DNA from: Gautieria morchelliformis
Lineage: Eukaryota; Basidiomycota; Agaricomycetes; Gomphales; Gomphaceae
Length of the DNA stretch: 64,000 nt
Assembly (NCBI GenBank): GCA_015179125.1
Contig: WHVA01000171.1
Location: 62,001 to 126,000, forward strand
Reading direction: 5' to 3'
Positions 53,412-64,000 of the stretch are shown here, one piece after another (within the stretch, counting starts at the first letter, position 1; each line of letters starts with the position of its first letter). The translations under genes were made by a program, and so were the position numbers. The notes under the pieces are model-generated. The model was not told the DNA's origin. It did no database searches and worked only from the letters and a program-made list of their open reading frames with translations.

Positions 53412-55990
53412 AACTTAGTGCCCGGTGTCAGCACATAAATTACTTTTTCAAGCGACTTATCGCAGGTGACCGTGGACCCACTAGTATATATACATGAATA
53501 CCTGCTAGTATGACAGGCAACACTGTGTGCCCAAACAAAGCGATAGACCAAGTCGTCGAGCCGAGGACATAGATCCGAGCACTTTTCCCGAAACACACCC
53601 GTCGCATCTACTACGGCGCCGGCAGTGCCATCACATGCCAATGCATTCTTTCACGGGGACCACAGGCGGATTAACATCCTTGGAATATATACATTGCATG
53701 CGCACATCTGACAACAGATGGCTTGCGTTCTGACGACTTTGAGGTAAACTTGTGTGCTGTCCACTGGCAGAACCGAAGTGGTTGAACAGGTTGAGAAGAA
53801 GACGGCAGCCCATAATGCAAGGTATTGCAAATTCCCATCTTGAAAATAATGTCACTACCATATCTTCTGATCAAAAGAAGTGACTTACCCGAGGGCCACT
53901 AGTGCAAGACCAAGAGGCGCCATGTAAAACACCAGCAAGTTCGTCAGATGCACAGCCAAGATACTGCGAAGCACACGTCACTATTATTCCGGAGGAAGAA
54001 GACATTAATATTGACCAAAAGAAGTAGATTATACTAGCTCAATGTCAGAGACGAGAATGTTTAGAAAGACAAAAGGCTGAGCTGACCTGTCTTGAACGAG
54101 GAGCTTAAGTTGGGATGAAGCAATTTCGTTCCTGTATCTGTCCCACTGTTTGTAGAGCATGAGAAGGCATAGGACGACTGCGTTCGCAAGGGAAGGAACA
54201 AAACAAGCCCCTAAATTTCTCGACAACGAAGGAACGAAGCAGCCAGTCAAGTTGTGAACGGAAGGTAATCCCACGCCTGTCGGACGATTAGAAATGGTCA
54301 GGCAGAATTTTGATGTGGGGGTCCTCACCAGCCCGTATGTAGAACACCTCAATGACTAAAGTGGCGACAGCTGTAATCAATCGGAAAGCAGCCATGCCAT
54401 ATAAAAGTTGTCTGTTGCGATTGTACACAGCATAGACCTGTGAAACAATTACATCCCAGTGTCTGGATGTACACAACAGAGAACATACACGGGTCAGTAG
54501 AATGACTGGAATGCTTAAGGTTAGTCATATTTACATGCAGTAAACTTACATGTATGAAGTTGTCTGTACTCACTGTCTACACTGACAACCACTATTAAAA
54601 TGCTGTTACTTGCGTCAATCCGGGTCCATACAATGTATCAAAGATAGGCGTACGACACAGCTTCCCACCAAAAAAAAACACTGCAGCTGGAATAATAATA
54701 TTCTGATGCGGTGTTATAATACTGACATCTTCTGCACTTACAACTGTGAACAGAGGAAATGATAAGCATCATATCACATTTGATCACGCTAATCTTACGC
54801 GCACACCTTATTCGACAGGGATCCATGAAACGTCACTTCATCCCCACATTGTCGGCAACTTTATATGGAGAGTCGAAGACGCAGACGGACCTGTGACTAC
54901 AATGATAAGCGAGGAAAGCCCGGAATAACGAGTCTATGGGTATTGGGAGTTTTATGGCCTATACTTCAAAAATAAATCACAGGCGGTGCAGACTGACCCA
55001 TAGAAACAGTAGCTTTCCCAATGTGCGCGGGCCCCACCAAATATTCATGACCTGAAGTATGTCTAAGAAATAATATGGCAACTTGCGAAGGCCGAACTAA
55101 CCTCAGCATCGAAGGTTATAGCTGTCTGGTATTAGTGAATGGTTTCGAACATCAAAATTTCCCCTCACCATGGTCATACAGGAGGACCACCAACGATGCC
55201 AGGGCTGAGTACTCCGTAAGGGTTAGGTCTGCTTTAAGAACGCATCAATCAGATGCATCAATCTATTCCGTATTAGCACTGGCCTGATTTTTCCATAGTA
55301 ACAAATGATTGAGGAGGGACAGACATTCTACACACAAGAATGAGGGAGGTAGATTCTAGGTAAAGAGGGACTGTGACTGTTAATTCTTATACCTGCCCTA
55401 GACCTCCTTGATACTATTGATATGATGTCGTTAGCCCTCATTTGCGATACCGACTCAACATGAATTTCAAACGTTGTATAAGTAATGCGCGCGTGAGCTT
55501 TGAGTAGGTGACTAGAGAACCCGTCAATTAAAGGGACAATCTCGAGTGAGCGTGACGGCCGATTCGAACGAGGGTTGTCCCATTAAGGAGCTGTATAAAA
55601 TATGCAAGTTACCTCAAGTGGCTATATCCCCGGCATTGACCACTGTGCGGTATAGTTCTGGACCCTGGTGCCACGACTCTCTTTGCAAACATTGGACGGT
55701 AATTGCCTTGATTGAAGAAAGAGAGAGATACTTACATCTAAAATGGTGTAGGAAGCGACGCTGTTTGTGCGTTTGGTGCCACAGCCAGATTCGCAGCCCC
55801 ATTGACTCCGACCAAGGTATGCATTGCATCTTGAACTCAGGCTTCTCATCGCCTCAAGGACTCGAACGCGCGCCTCAACCAAACAAATCCGAGTACGGAT
55901 TACAAACGAAGTATCCCTCAGTGAACATGGGGAGGAGTGGCATGTACTTAGTGTGCTCACGACTTCAGTGGCCCAACCTCACGTGACGTA
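53412..55990. repeat. repeat S, copy 2
   Basis: It aligns with 14428-17000 from GCCCGGTGTCAGCACAT onward, with small indels throughout. It carries the second decayed copy of the DUF6533-like gene. The equivalent of the 36-bp palindrome in copy 1 has one arm only here (about 55515-55550). The right boundary is approximate. Confidence 0.65.
53630..54830 (-). pseudogene. DUF6533-like multi-span membrane protein, copy 2
   Basis: The exon with SQVYAVYNRNRQLLYGMAAF and a hydrophobic helix ends FYIRAG at about 54344. The same GT-AG intron as in copy 1 follows, then VGLPSVHNLTGCFVPSLSRN and SLANAVVLCLLMLYKQW. The last exon reads FAIPCIMGCRLLLNLFNH. Conserved exon structure in three copies argues that this was once a real gene. 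The first exon with the DUF6533 core is not recognised here, and the reading frame cannot be completed. Confidence 0.5.
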
Positions 55991-58292
55991 TACTCGAAAA
56001 TTTGTAATGCGCGACTAATTCCCTAACGTTGGAGCTGATCAGATCGTCAATACTTAATATGAATCCCTCGCTATCCTTCGCTGCCTCCGCGTCTCCGTCG
56101 ACCCTAGGGTCCTCGGCCACCACATAGTACGTACGTGCACATTGCAATGGCTGTGCGTCACGGTCTTCGCACGAATACGTTATACCGCACAGCGCAACAG
56201 CGCACGAGAGGTGGGGACGCCATATTTGGGGGAAGGGGTTTGAGAGGGGATGTGTGATTCAAGTTGAGCGCTGCGCGAGGATTGGGGCCGTGACTGTGAC
56301 GTTGAATCGAGGTGTTTGTGGGTGGGTGAGTAAGGAAGTGTTTATTTCTGTCCTCCCTCCGGCCAAGGGTGCTCCACATAGCTCAGCAACCAGCAACCGG
56401 GAACAGCGTGCACACAGACAGGGACAGTGTATCCCACCACGACTACCTCCTCCTCCCCACCCACCCCATCCTCTCGGGCAACCCATCCCATGGACATATG
56501 CGCCCTCCGCCTCCTCCACACGCACCCTTCTCCTTTCAGTTACCACGCATCCCCGTACGTACCGGCATACACCACGCCCACATGTCCATCACAGCACCGG
56601 CACCGTCGTCGCCGGCTACACAAATCCCGGGTACTTATCTCGATCCTGTCGTGCAGGATATGGTGCTCGTTATGTAAGCGCTAAGCGTCATCAGGCGAGT
56701 TCTGGACGTGGGTGGGATTAGAGGTCTAGGAGGCCATAAGCGCGGGTATGCGCGCGAACTGGAAAATGATGATGATGGTGCCACACGTTTACAGTCATGC
56801 GGGAGGCATCAAAGCGCGGTGCCAGCGTGGAAAGGTAGGACATCCAGACAAGACAACCCACTGATCAGTCATCAGTGACGTAAGGATCAGGATCAAAAGC
56901 ACTATAATTTCAAACCAGTGATAACAATTCCACTACATTTTATTTTAACGTAGACGGCCCAAGGGTTCTTGCGCTATCGTGTCATATGCATGTGGGGTCG
57001 CGGCCTATGCCGTCGTCCATCTCGGTCTGTCCTATCATATCGCCCCATCGCCCACTACCCCATAACTCACGATCCAGTAGGAACGAGGAGCGACCGTACG
57101 TGTCCGCCCCCGTGTCGCGCGTGAGGCGTGTATCGTGCTGTCCGACACTACGAGCTCCCCAAGGAAACCAGCGCCGTCCATATATTCTGTCTGTGGCATG
57201 CTCATGCTGCTCGTTTTAGCTATGGAGTCAGGCGTCGGTGTTGCATGTTTGTCTAGCGCTCATCCTTGCCAACATTCTGATATACCTACGCACGACGAAA
57301 CCTCTATTCGCTCAGAATCACCAGTATCCGGCCGATAACGCTATGCAAGGAACCATTACGAAATTCGATGGAAATGTGCTGTGTATCTGGATAATGTTGC
57401 TTATATTCGACTGTGGATCCAACCAGATTAACTTGTTACCAGCTGGGTGTTCCAAGGGAGAATATTTTTCGATCTCAATCATCGGATTACTGCAAAAGCA
57501 TTCCGGAGCTCCAAGACTGTCTATTCTTGCTAGGTCGTGTCGTCGTCATTCTAACATATCATACTAAATTAAAACTCCAAACGCAGATCCGCTCAGTAGC
57601 TTCCTGGGCCGCGTGGCACAGCTCTATATCGCCACCACAGATTATACTCTCAGTGCATAATATCGCGGATACCATGTCATGGTGCTCCATTTGAAATTTG
57701 ATGGTCTCTTCGTACGACCTCTTCTCACGTCGTACAGGACATGCTGCCAAAATGAGAATCGATGCGTGGCCCCACCCATACAGTATCCAGCAACATTGAC
57801 ACGAGCTGATACCTCTGCGAGATCATCCAGCATCGCTATAGAATTACACCCACGTGCATACCGGAGTAATAACAACAACTGGCAAAAAGCCAATTGTGAG
57901 CCTCAATTACTCGCCCGAGCGGCCAGCTATGTCTGATGCTTCTACATATTATACCTAATTTCCATTGATATTCGTCTATCAGCCCCTTCCGCCTTGAACA
58001 TTGTGCCATGTTTTGGCACTGATATAGGATGCTATGAATATTTGTTGACCTGGCAGCACCCACGGCCAGCATGTTATAGACACCTTCCGCGGTCTGCTAC
58101 TCCAACCACACATCGCTACACAAACCTTAGTCCCATCATCTTTCTTGTACCATGGCGGACCCCTCGGCTGATATCCAAGTGCTCTCAGACGAGTGTGTAC
58201 CTACTACATCGACTTTCCTGAACTAACTTTGCGATCAACGCTGTCAACTTCGCAGCGCTTGGGATGCGTACATGTCCCCTGACGAGCCACGG
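55991..58292. other. 2.3 kb without a supported gene
   Basis: Both strands have ORFs of 60-155 codons, the longest at 56254-56721 on plus. None shows a known domain, and codon patterns shift between frames. The region is less repetitive than the rest and may be old host sequence. A spliced gene cannot be excluded. Confidence 0.45.
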
Positions 58293-58329
58293 AAATCGTG
58301 GAATTAGGCAGTGCCTAATTCCACGATTT
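58293..58329. repeat. 18-bp perfect palindrome with 1-nt centre
   Basis: AAATCGTGGAATTAGGCA and its exact reverse complement are separated by one G. It lies immediately upstream of the short DUF6533-like reading frame. A cruciform or snap-back repair event would produce this. Confidence 0.85.
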
Positions 58330-58532
58330 TCATAGCTTGTTACATGGCACTGCTCATCTGTGACACTCTTCTCACACTCCCATCTGAGATCAGGCACATT
58401 TGGTGCAAGACCATCACAGTGGGCACCATCCTCTATTTACTCGCTCGTTACCTGCGCTTGGGTTTCTTTCTTGTTGCCGCATATCTCAACATATCCCTTG
58501 AGGTGTGTTATGTTTATGGTTCTCATGTGTGA
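58311..58532 (+). pseudogene. DUF6533 domain fragment
   Basis: The frame has ALLICDTLLTLPSEIRHIWCK followed by ILYLLARYLRLGFF. This matches the usual start of fungal DUF6533 proteins (a D-x-LLTL-x-x-E pattern, a Trp, then YLLxRYL). The first ATG within it is at about 58343. The C-terminal exons of this family at 59060-59780 are on the opposite strand, so this fragment does not belong to that copy as arranged. An inversion at the adjacent palindrome, or an independent fragment, would explain it. The function of DUF6533 proteins is not known. Confidence 0.5.
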
Positions 58533-59059
58533 CAACACCCCAACTGATTTGAATGAGTATCTAGTATATGACTTTCATTCCTTATAAAGAAGTAACCTAA
58601 GGACTCATATATTTGACCCGAGTGCTACACCAAGCAAGTTGAAGGTGTGTGGTTCCACACTGTAATTGTATCCCCCTCACATGTTGACTGCCCCACCATG
58701 GCACACGCAGGGCTCGGACTGGTGCCCCATATTCAACAAGCGCGTCCCGCAGCGGCGGCTCAACGTGAACCCGGTGTGCACACTTGAGCGCTGCTGCTCT
58801 TCTGCCTTATCATGCGCACAGTGGTACTTACATGATCGCCGCATTAGCATTTGACATGACTGTACTGGATAAATACCCTGGTTTTAAATGAGATTTTGCT
58901 TTAATACCAATGATATATACTAGCAATGAAATTCCATTCTAAGATCAATTGACTCTCAGTGATTCACTACCTGAAACGAACCTGTGAGTATATCATGGAA
59001 ATTCAGTGTTCGACCCACTGGATGCAGTGCTTTGGCCACTGAAATTTCACTGGGCCGAA
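58533..59059. other. intergenic, no gene seen
   Basis: About 530 bp without a supportable gene. A possible intron end (TATCTAG at about 58563) may belong to the DUF6533 fragment. The rest is unremarkable. Confidence 0.4.
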
Positions 59060-59782
59060 TCACGGGTTTCCAATGGGTTTACTTCCCACAGTGAGCTTTG
59101 AAGTAAGGTTGTGTGTTGTCCACTGGCAGAACCGACCGTAGTGGTTGAACATGTTGAGAAGCAGACGGCAGCCCATAGTGCAAGGTATTGCAAACCCCCA
59201 TCTTGAAAAAATATCACTACCATCTCTTCTGATCAAAAAGCAGGAGCGACCTACCCAGCGGCCACTAGTAGAAGACCACGAGGGGCCAGGTAAAACACCA
59301 GCAAGTTCGTCAGATGCACAGCCAAGATACTGCGAAGCACACGTCACTATTCATGTGCCGGAGCAAGAAGACACTGATATTGACCAAAGTAGATTATACT
59401 AGCTCAATGTCAGAGAAGCCAGACAAAAATATTTAGAAAGACAAGAGGCTGAGCTGACCTGTCTTGAACGAGGAGCTTAAGTTGGGATGGACCAAATTCG
59501 TCCCCGTATCTGCCACACTGTTTGTAGAGCATGAGAAGGCATAGGACGACTGCGTTTACAAGGGAAGGAACCAAAGAAACCGCTAAGTTTTTCGGCGCCG
59601 AAGGGCTGGAGCAGCCAGTCAAGTTGTGAATGGAAGGTAATCCCACGCCTGTCGGACAATTAGAAATGATCGGGCGGAATGTTGCTGTGGGGGCCCTCAC
59701 CAGGCGATATGTAGAACACATAAAGGACTATAGTGGCAGCAGCTGTAATCAATTGCAAACCAACCATGCCATATAAAAGTGT
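59060..59782 (-). pseudogene. DUF6533-like membrane protein, copy 3 (repeat S)
   Basis: This part matches repeat S copies 1 and 2 (VGLPSIHNLTGC, SLVNAVVLCLLMLYK, FAIPCTMGCRLLLNMFNHYG) with the same exon order on the minus strand. It stops abruptly at CATATAAAAGT (59780), inside the exon that begins SQVYAVYNRN in the other copies, where the Tnp2 transposon sequence starts. The upstream exons are therefore cut off. Confidence 0.6.
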
Positions 59783-62655
59783 TGGGGTTATCGGGGATAA
59801 GCTAGAACGCTGTTAGGGTGGAGGGGAGATCGGTCAGGGTATCACTGCGGGAAAAGACTCCACCAAACTCCGGTGGAAAATCCACCAGGTATTGTCGGCC
59901 GGTGGAGTTTCCACCGGAGTTGCATCCACCGATTCATCCACCGATCCCTTAGGTGGATCAATTTTTGCCAGGCTGAAGGAGAATCCCTTAAAACCGCAAA
60001 GGGGTTTTCCAACAGCAGCGCCGGTGGAGGATCCGGCATATTATAATGGTATCACCATGTATGTAGTCACTAGATAATCCATGAAAAATATAAATGGCCG
60101 GTCAATTAGTTATATGTGGATCTCCAATCATTTTCAATGGATAAACCATAGACACCATAGTGGAGTATCCTTCTAAATTAGGTGGATTATCCTTTAAAAA
60201 GCCATGAATAGCACTAACTGAAAGGTAATTACATGTCCATCTCTTCTATCAATCCTGGGTCTTCAATAAAAGAAGGCCGGGCTATACCATTGCTCCTGTC
60301 AATGATACCGGCCTATTACGCAACTGATGGCGGTAAGTTCGATGACCTGCATTGATGTGCGCATCTTCCTGTACGTCACAGGCGCGAGCGTCGCATCACT
60401 CCCGTCTGTATCGCAGCTCTGGACGACTGCTAGGAATCGACGTGACGGCTGTGCTCCAAACATCTTGTGATCAGGTAATATGAAGGTGAGGATCATGTGG
60501 AGCTGGCCATAGAAACACCGAGTCTCGAAGACTGGTGGGCGGTTGCGATGGTGCGCGTGAATATCCACCTGTAGATCATACTAGTGACTGACATCTCAGT
60601 ACACGTACTATCTGCAGTACCACTGACTTACCCGGACGAATGATGTGTCACGACCTGACCGATTTGCCGCGGTTTTGGCTGTACGGATGCAGTCACCGCC
60701 GTTCGCAATTCGGACTTTGCCCCAGGATTCGAAAAACTCTGGGAGCCGGGGTTCAATGAAGGTCGGTGGTTTCAGAAATTGGGTGGCAAGATGAGCGGCG
60801 GTCTTACGCCGCAGAGCAGCATCAGGCTTGAACTCGCGGATTCGGGGGAAACGAAGAATGCTCAAAGGATCTGTGCAATTGTGTAGCATGATGGATACAT
60901 GAAGATGTCACACACATTCAGGGTAAATCTTCTCCTTAGTGCTGATATCAGATATGTTGTCAGAAAAGTCGAGCTCTCGTGATAAGTTGTACTTGTGCTC
61001 GATTTACGCGATCTGGCTCTTATGGATCATGCGTCGGCTGAGGGCAGTGTATGGCTTGGAACGTGATTTGACAGAAGAGTCCCGCAGTATCTCTCAAGCG
61101 GGTACACCCACGTTCATTCCGTCGGATATCGTCAGGTATATGCAAGAGCGCGTGGATACACGATGTGCATGTTGACAATCGCTCCTTTTTATATTGATAG
61201 TAGTACCTCCATAGCAGTAGATGTTCAGGCATAGATAATCCAGAATAGAGTATACAACGTACTTTTCATATTTGCGAATCCAATGAATAATCTTGCCCTC
61301 AAGGTTGTCGATTTCCGCATCAGTGATAACAAACTGCAAGCAAATTTTGCAGATTTCCACCAGGAGCATCAAATGCTTGTAGTACTTGGGAGCAAGTCGG
61401 CCTTCAAGGAGATATGGTGCCATATATATAAACCAAAACGACCAGGTCTCTGCAGTAAAGAGGTGACGTTCATTGGCAATGTTTGGGATGGTGCGAACAA
61501 ACGCGGCGGGAATTGTGGCAGTAGCAGCAGTCGTTTCTTCTCCAACGAGAACCCAATGCGCTGGATCAATCTCATAATTTTCATTACCTGTGTCCAGTCC
61601 CTTGAACCGACCTGTCCAAAGATCCACCAGATACTTTTTGACATTCTCTTCCATAAGATGCATGAAGTCGTGGGGAACGCTCAAGGCACGGTCGAAGCCA
61701 GGTAGATTGACCAGAATTGATTCGCCGTTGAGTCCTTGCGTCATGGCACGACGTTCCCGCTCCTTCTTGTCTGTGCCTGATTCTATGTATTCGAGGGATT
61801 GCCTGTAACTTTCAGCAGTTCGCAGGGGAAGCGAGTATGGATCCCAATCGATGCCAGGAGATCCATCCATTCGGATTGCGCCGGGAGGTGCTGTCAATGG
61901 GTAATAGTAATGAGACGGGTTATCATGGTCAGGGTCGCGACATCCCTGTATTCAACAGGCTCAGCATGGGGAGAATGTGTTTGCTCCCCTGATGTATTGA
62001 TTGACTTTGAGAGCTTGCATGTCAGCTATTTTGGTAATCAGGTACGCGCGAAGCATGACCTTAGCACGCTCTTGTGCATGATACGAAGGGACCCCGTAGG
62101 CTAGCAGGCGCATCTCCAGATAAAAGAGGTCAAGGAACGAGTTGTGGTCTTTGGGGGGGTGAGGACCATGTACGATTCCGAGGGGCATGAGATACTTCAA
62201 CATAATACGGATTTCAGGGTCCAAGTTATATACTTCGACCAGGAAAGGCCAAGCAGTTGCGCAGCCGCCGCGAATGTTTTTGAAAACCTCAACGCCGTCT
62301 GATAACAATCCCAGTGCGATATCATGGGGACTTTCAAAATGTCAGTGAGGGAGATGCACACCATCGACTTCCACATAAGATTCCAAGAGGTCCCTGTAGT
62401 GAGACCCATCGAATATGTCGATGTATTCACCAGGAGTGTGCACGCGGTTCGCACGATATTGTAATTTCTCAATCATGGCAGGGTTGTGGAGGAAAGCTTG
62501 CAGTCGAGGTATAACCGGGAGATACTCAAACTGTGCCTGGGGGCGGTTAGACTCGTCATGCCTGGACTCCTTGCAAAAGCTGCATATATCGTCGTTTAGA
62601 AATTCGCGTCTGAAAGCGCAACATGAATTAGGGCAGCAGTCAAGGATCACTGGTT
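59783..62655 (-). mobile_element. Tnp2 (CACTA-type) transposon remnant
   Basis: It extends from the break in repeat S copy 3 to the break in gypsy 3. The left part (59843-60035) starts CACTGCGGG and contains at least six TCCACCG/CGGTGGA motifs, like the subterminal repeats of CACTA elements. The Tnp2 gene fills most of the rest. Sixty bases lie outside the CACTG, so this end is only a candidate. No right terminal repeat was found. The element is probably truncated at 62655. Confidence 0.55.
60299..62650 (-). pseudogene. Tnp2-family transposase
   Basis: On the minus strand the frame opens within CCPNSCCAFRREFLNDDICSFC, a Cys-rich stretch typical of the N-terminal part. Next come IPRLQAFLHNPAMIEKLQYR and YIDIFDGSHYRDL. 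After a frame change or intron it reads DIALGLLSDGVEVFKN and AWPFLVEVYNLDPEIR, then PPKDHNSFLDLF. The long frame 61897-61094 has LPGFDRALSVPHDFMHLMEENV and HLFTAETWSFWFIYMAPYLL. The C-terminal part has KVRIANGGDCIRTAK (60608-60889) and ends VIELTAISCVIGRYH at 60299. The domain order matches fungal Tnp2 transposases of the CACTA superfamily. The N-terminus is missing where it meets gypsy gag, and introns and frameshifts cannot be separated by eye. Confidence 0.75.
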
Positions 62656-63642
62656 TGATACCCGCGAGGATCGCGATTCTGCGATGATGTGACCAGGTCT
62701 CTTACAGTTGTAGCAGGTTCGTGTTTCGGTGCGGCGGCGGGATGAGTCAATGTCCATAGGTGTCGCGTTACTGGGTGATGCTGTGGCAACAGGAGCCATA
62801 GCAGGAGTGTGGAGTGGTCGGGCAGGAGGAGGGCGATTAGGGACATGAGGTGTCTGTGCCTTCCTGACCTCTAACAGACGGCGATGATTGCGGTCAATCT
62901 GACAGGCTGCTTCCTTCCAGGCTTTGAGGTTGGATGGAAGAAAGGGCTGGGCGTGGATCTTGTCAAGGATACCTGCTGGAAGGCCACGAGCATAGGCATC
63001 CTCGAGTGCCTCATCATTAAAGCCTGTCCTGCCTGCCAGGATCTCAAATTGAGCCGTGTATTCATCTGCCGACATTCCTGACGCCATCCTAAGGTCATGC
63101 AGCTTAGTGCGAGCCGTTCTGGCACGATCTGGGTCACCAAAGGCCTCCTCCACACGTTTAATAAAGCCCTCCAGAGTGGATATAGAGGAGGTGCCATCAA
63201 TGACAGCCTGTGTCTCGTTGTGTGCCCATATCTCCGCAGAGCCTCCCGTCATGAAGGAAAGAGCGTATAGGATCTTTGTGCGTTCATCTGGGAAGGATGC
63301 TGGCTGGACAGCGATGGACAACTTGATAGACCTGATAAACCCTTCAGTCTCTGCACGGTCTCCATTGAACTTCTCCGGTTCTGCTGCTTTGATAGAGCGA
63401 GTAGATGGAGGGACACTGTGAGGTACTGAGGGCGCAAGGGCTTGAGCAGCAGCAACAGCAGCGTTGGTGGCAGCATTGGCTAAGTGGTCGTGAACGTTAG
63501 CAATCTGATTGTGCAGTTCCTGATTCTGCAGTTGAAGTTGCTGCAACTGCTATGCTTGGCTGGAAAGGAGGCCTCGAAGGAATGGCCCATGGTCACCCAG
63601 GGCGTCCCAGTATGCATCTGGGAGTTGGTCTGCCATAGGCTG
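62656..63642 (-). pseudogene. gypsy 3 gag
   Basis: The start at about 63642 gives MADQLPDAYWDALGDHGPFL. An in-frame TAG near 63550 replaces a Gln codon. The next 299 residues are open: KAAEPEKFNGDRAETEGFIR, then the retrotransposon gag domain with FMTGGSAEIWAHNE, FIKRVEEAFGDPDRARTA and MSADEYTAQFEIL. A zinc knuckle start CYNCKRPGHIIAES follows, with the last Cys replaced at the junction with Tnp2. The frame ends in sequence of the transposon (SRSSRVSNQ). Pol is missing. It is Ty3/gypsy-type. Confidence 0.8.
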
Positions 63643-64000
63643 AGATGAAGGCTGGTTAAGAAAAGTGTGTGGGGTCGTCCTATGAGCTTGATCTTCTGTG
63701 AGGGCAACACTAATGACGAAGCCACAACCAAAGATACTCAAGGAGATAAGAGCCAATACTAGGACAATGACCAACTGTGTAGTGGGTATCCTCAGTTTAT
63801 AACTCTACCAACAATAGATACATGGGGACTTGCCTGTGTAGTGGGTATCCTCAGAGATCAAGCTGAGGAAACACCACCACACGGGCTACAGTCTTATAGC
63901 GCTGGCAAGGCTTACATAATAGGGGAGATGGAAACTTGTAGAAGGTTACGGAAAGTGACGGAAAGTGACATGTGACGGAATGTGACATGTGACAGAAAGT
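63643..64000 (-). other. gypsy 3 leader / possible 5' LTR end
   Basis: No gene is seen. CTGTGTAGTGGGTATCCTCAG occurs twice (about 63774-63794 and 63834-63854). Near the window end GTGAC(A/G)(T/G) motifs repeat (GGAAAGTGACATGTGACGG). The region should contain the primer-binding site and LTR of gypsy 3, which probably continues past the window. Confidence 0.4.

Noticed and set aside
56254..56721. 155-codon ORF as a gene
   Set aside because: Low-complexity Pro/His/Ser-rich translation with open frames in several phases; no domain or splice structure seen.
62646..62652. CACTG near the gypsy 3 junction as the right end of the Tnp2 element
   Set aside because: It has the wrong orientation for a terminal repeat of that element, so it is treated as chance.
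62647..63546. True gag-transposase fusion gene
   Set aside because: The gag zinc knuckle is cut in its last position and the transposase lacks its N-terminus, so this is an insertion or deletion junction, not a designed fusion.

Overview
The window reads as a transposon graveyard from a filamentous fungus, most likely a basidiomycete (Agaricomycete type). The reasons are fungal LINEs with C-terminal RNase H, Ty1/copia and Ty3/gypsy pieces, a Tnp2 (CACTA-type) transposase, short GT-AG introns, and three to four copies of a locus that appears to encode a fungal DUF6533-like membrane protein. No prokaryotic operons, CRISPR arrays or rRNA genes were seen. I cannot name the species. Almost every coding region is broken by stops, frameshifts or insertions, so most entries are pseudogenes inside mobile elements. 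The only clearly uninterrupted ORF of good size with a distinctive architecture is the accessory gene at 45900-46592.

Layout. 1-10.4 kb: two 5'-truncated copies of one LINE family (L1a, L1b), cut by a copia solo LTR, a gypsy solo LTR, and three CACTG-type foldback MITEs. 10.4-13.3 kb: the 3' half of a copia element. 13.4-14.1 kb: a SINE-like element with a tRNA-like head and the LINE 3' tail. 14.4-17.3 kb: first copy of a low-copy segment (repeat S) with a decayed membrane-protein gene. 17.6-24.6 kb: the most complete LINE copy (L1c), with two MITEs in it. 25-30.7 kb: a minus-strand copia element split by an ORF1-only half-LINE. 32.4-36.5 kb: a gypsy-type LTR split by a 5'-inverted LINE copy (L1d).

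36.66-47.12 kb is a 10.5-kb DNA transposon with about 556-bp inverted repeats, inserted in a gypsy element. It carries a DDE (Harbinger-like) transposase whose reading frame continues, after one TGA, into a chromodomain. A divergent gene next to it encodes a coiled-coil protein with a duplicated domain. Gypsy, copia and MITE sequences lie inside it. 47.1-49.5 kb: the remaining gypsy pol. 49.5-50.7 kb: an LTR-like region with eight exact Gcn4/AP-1-type sites ahead of a TATA box. 50.7-53.3 kb: a second LINE family. 53.4-56.0 and 59.06-59.78 kb: further copies of repeat S. 59.8-62.65 kb: a Tnp2 transposase gene, fused at its 5' side to a gypsy gag that runs to the window end.

How the parts relate. 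Short target duplications and sequence continuity across insertions allow a nested chronology to be read directly. The SINE-like element shares its 3' tail with the LINE, so the LINE probably mobilised it. The 565-bp MITEs share terminal sequence with the chromodomain transposon. The CACTG MITEs have 3-bp target duplications, as expected for the CACTA superfamily to which the Tnp2 gene belongs. Several nonsense codons are TGA where Arg (CGA) is expected, which suggests cytosine methylation/deamination or RIP-like silencing.
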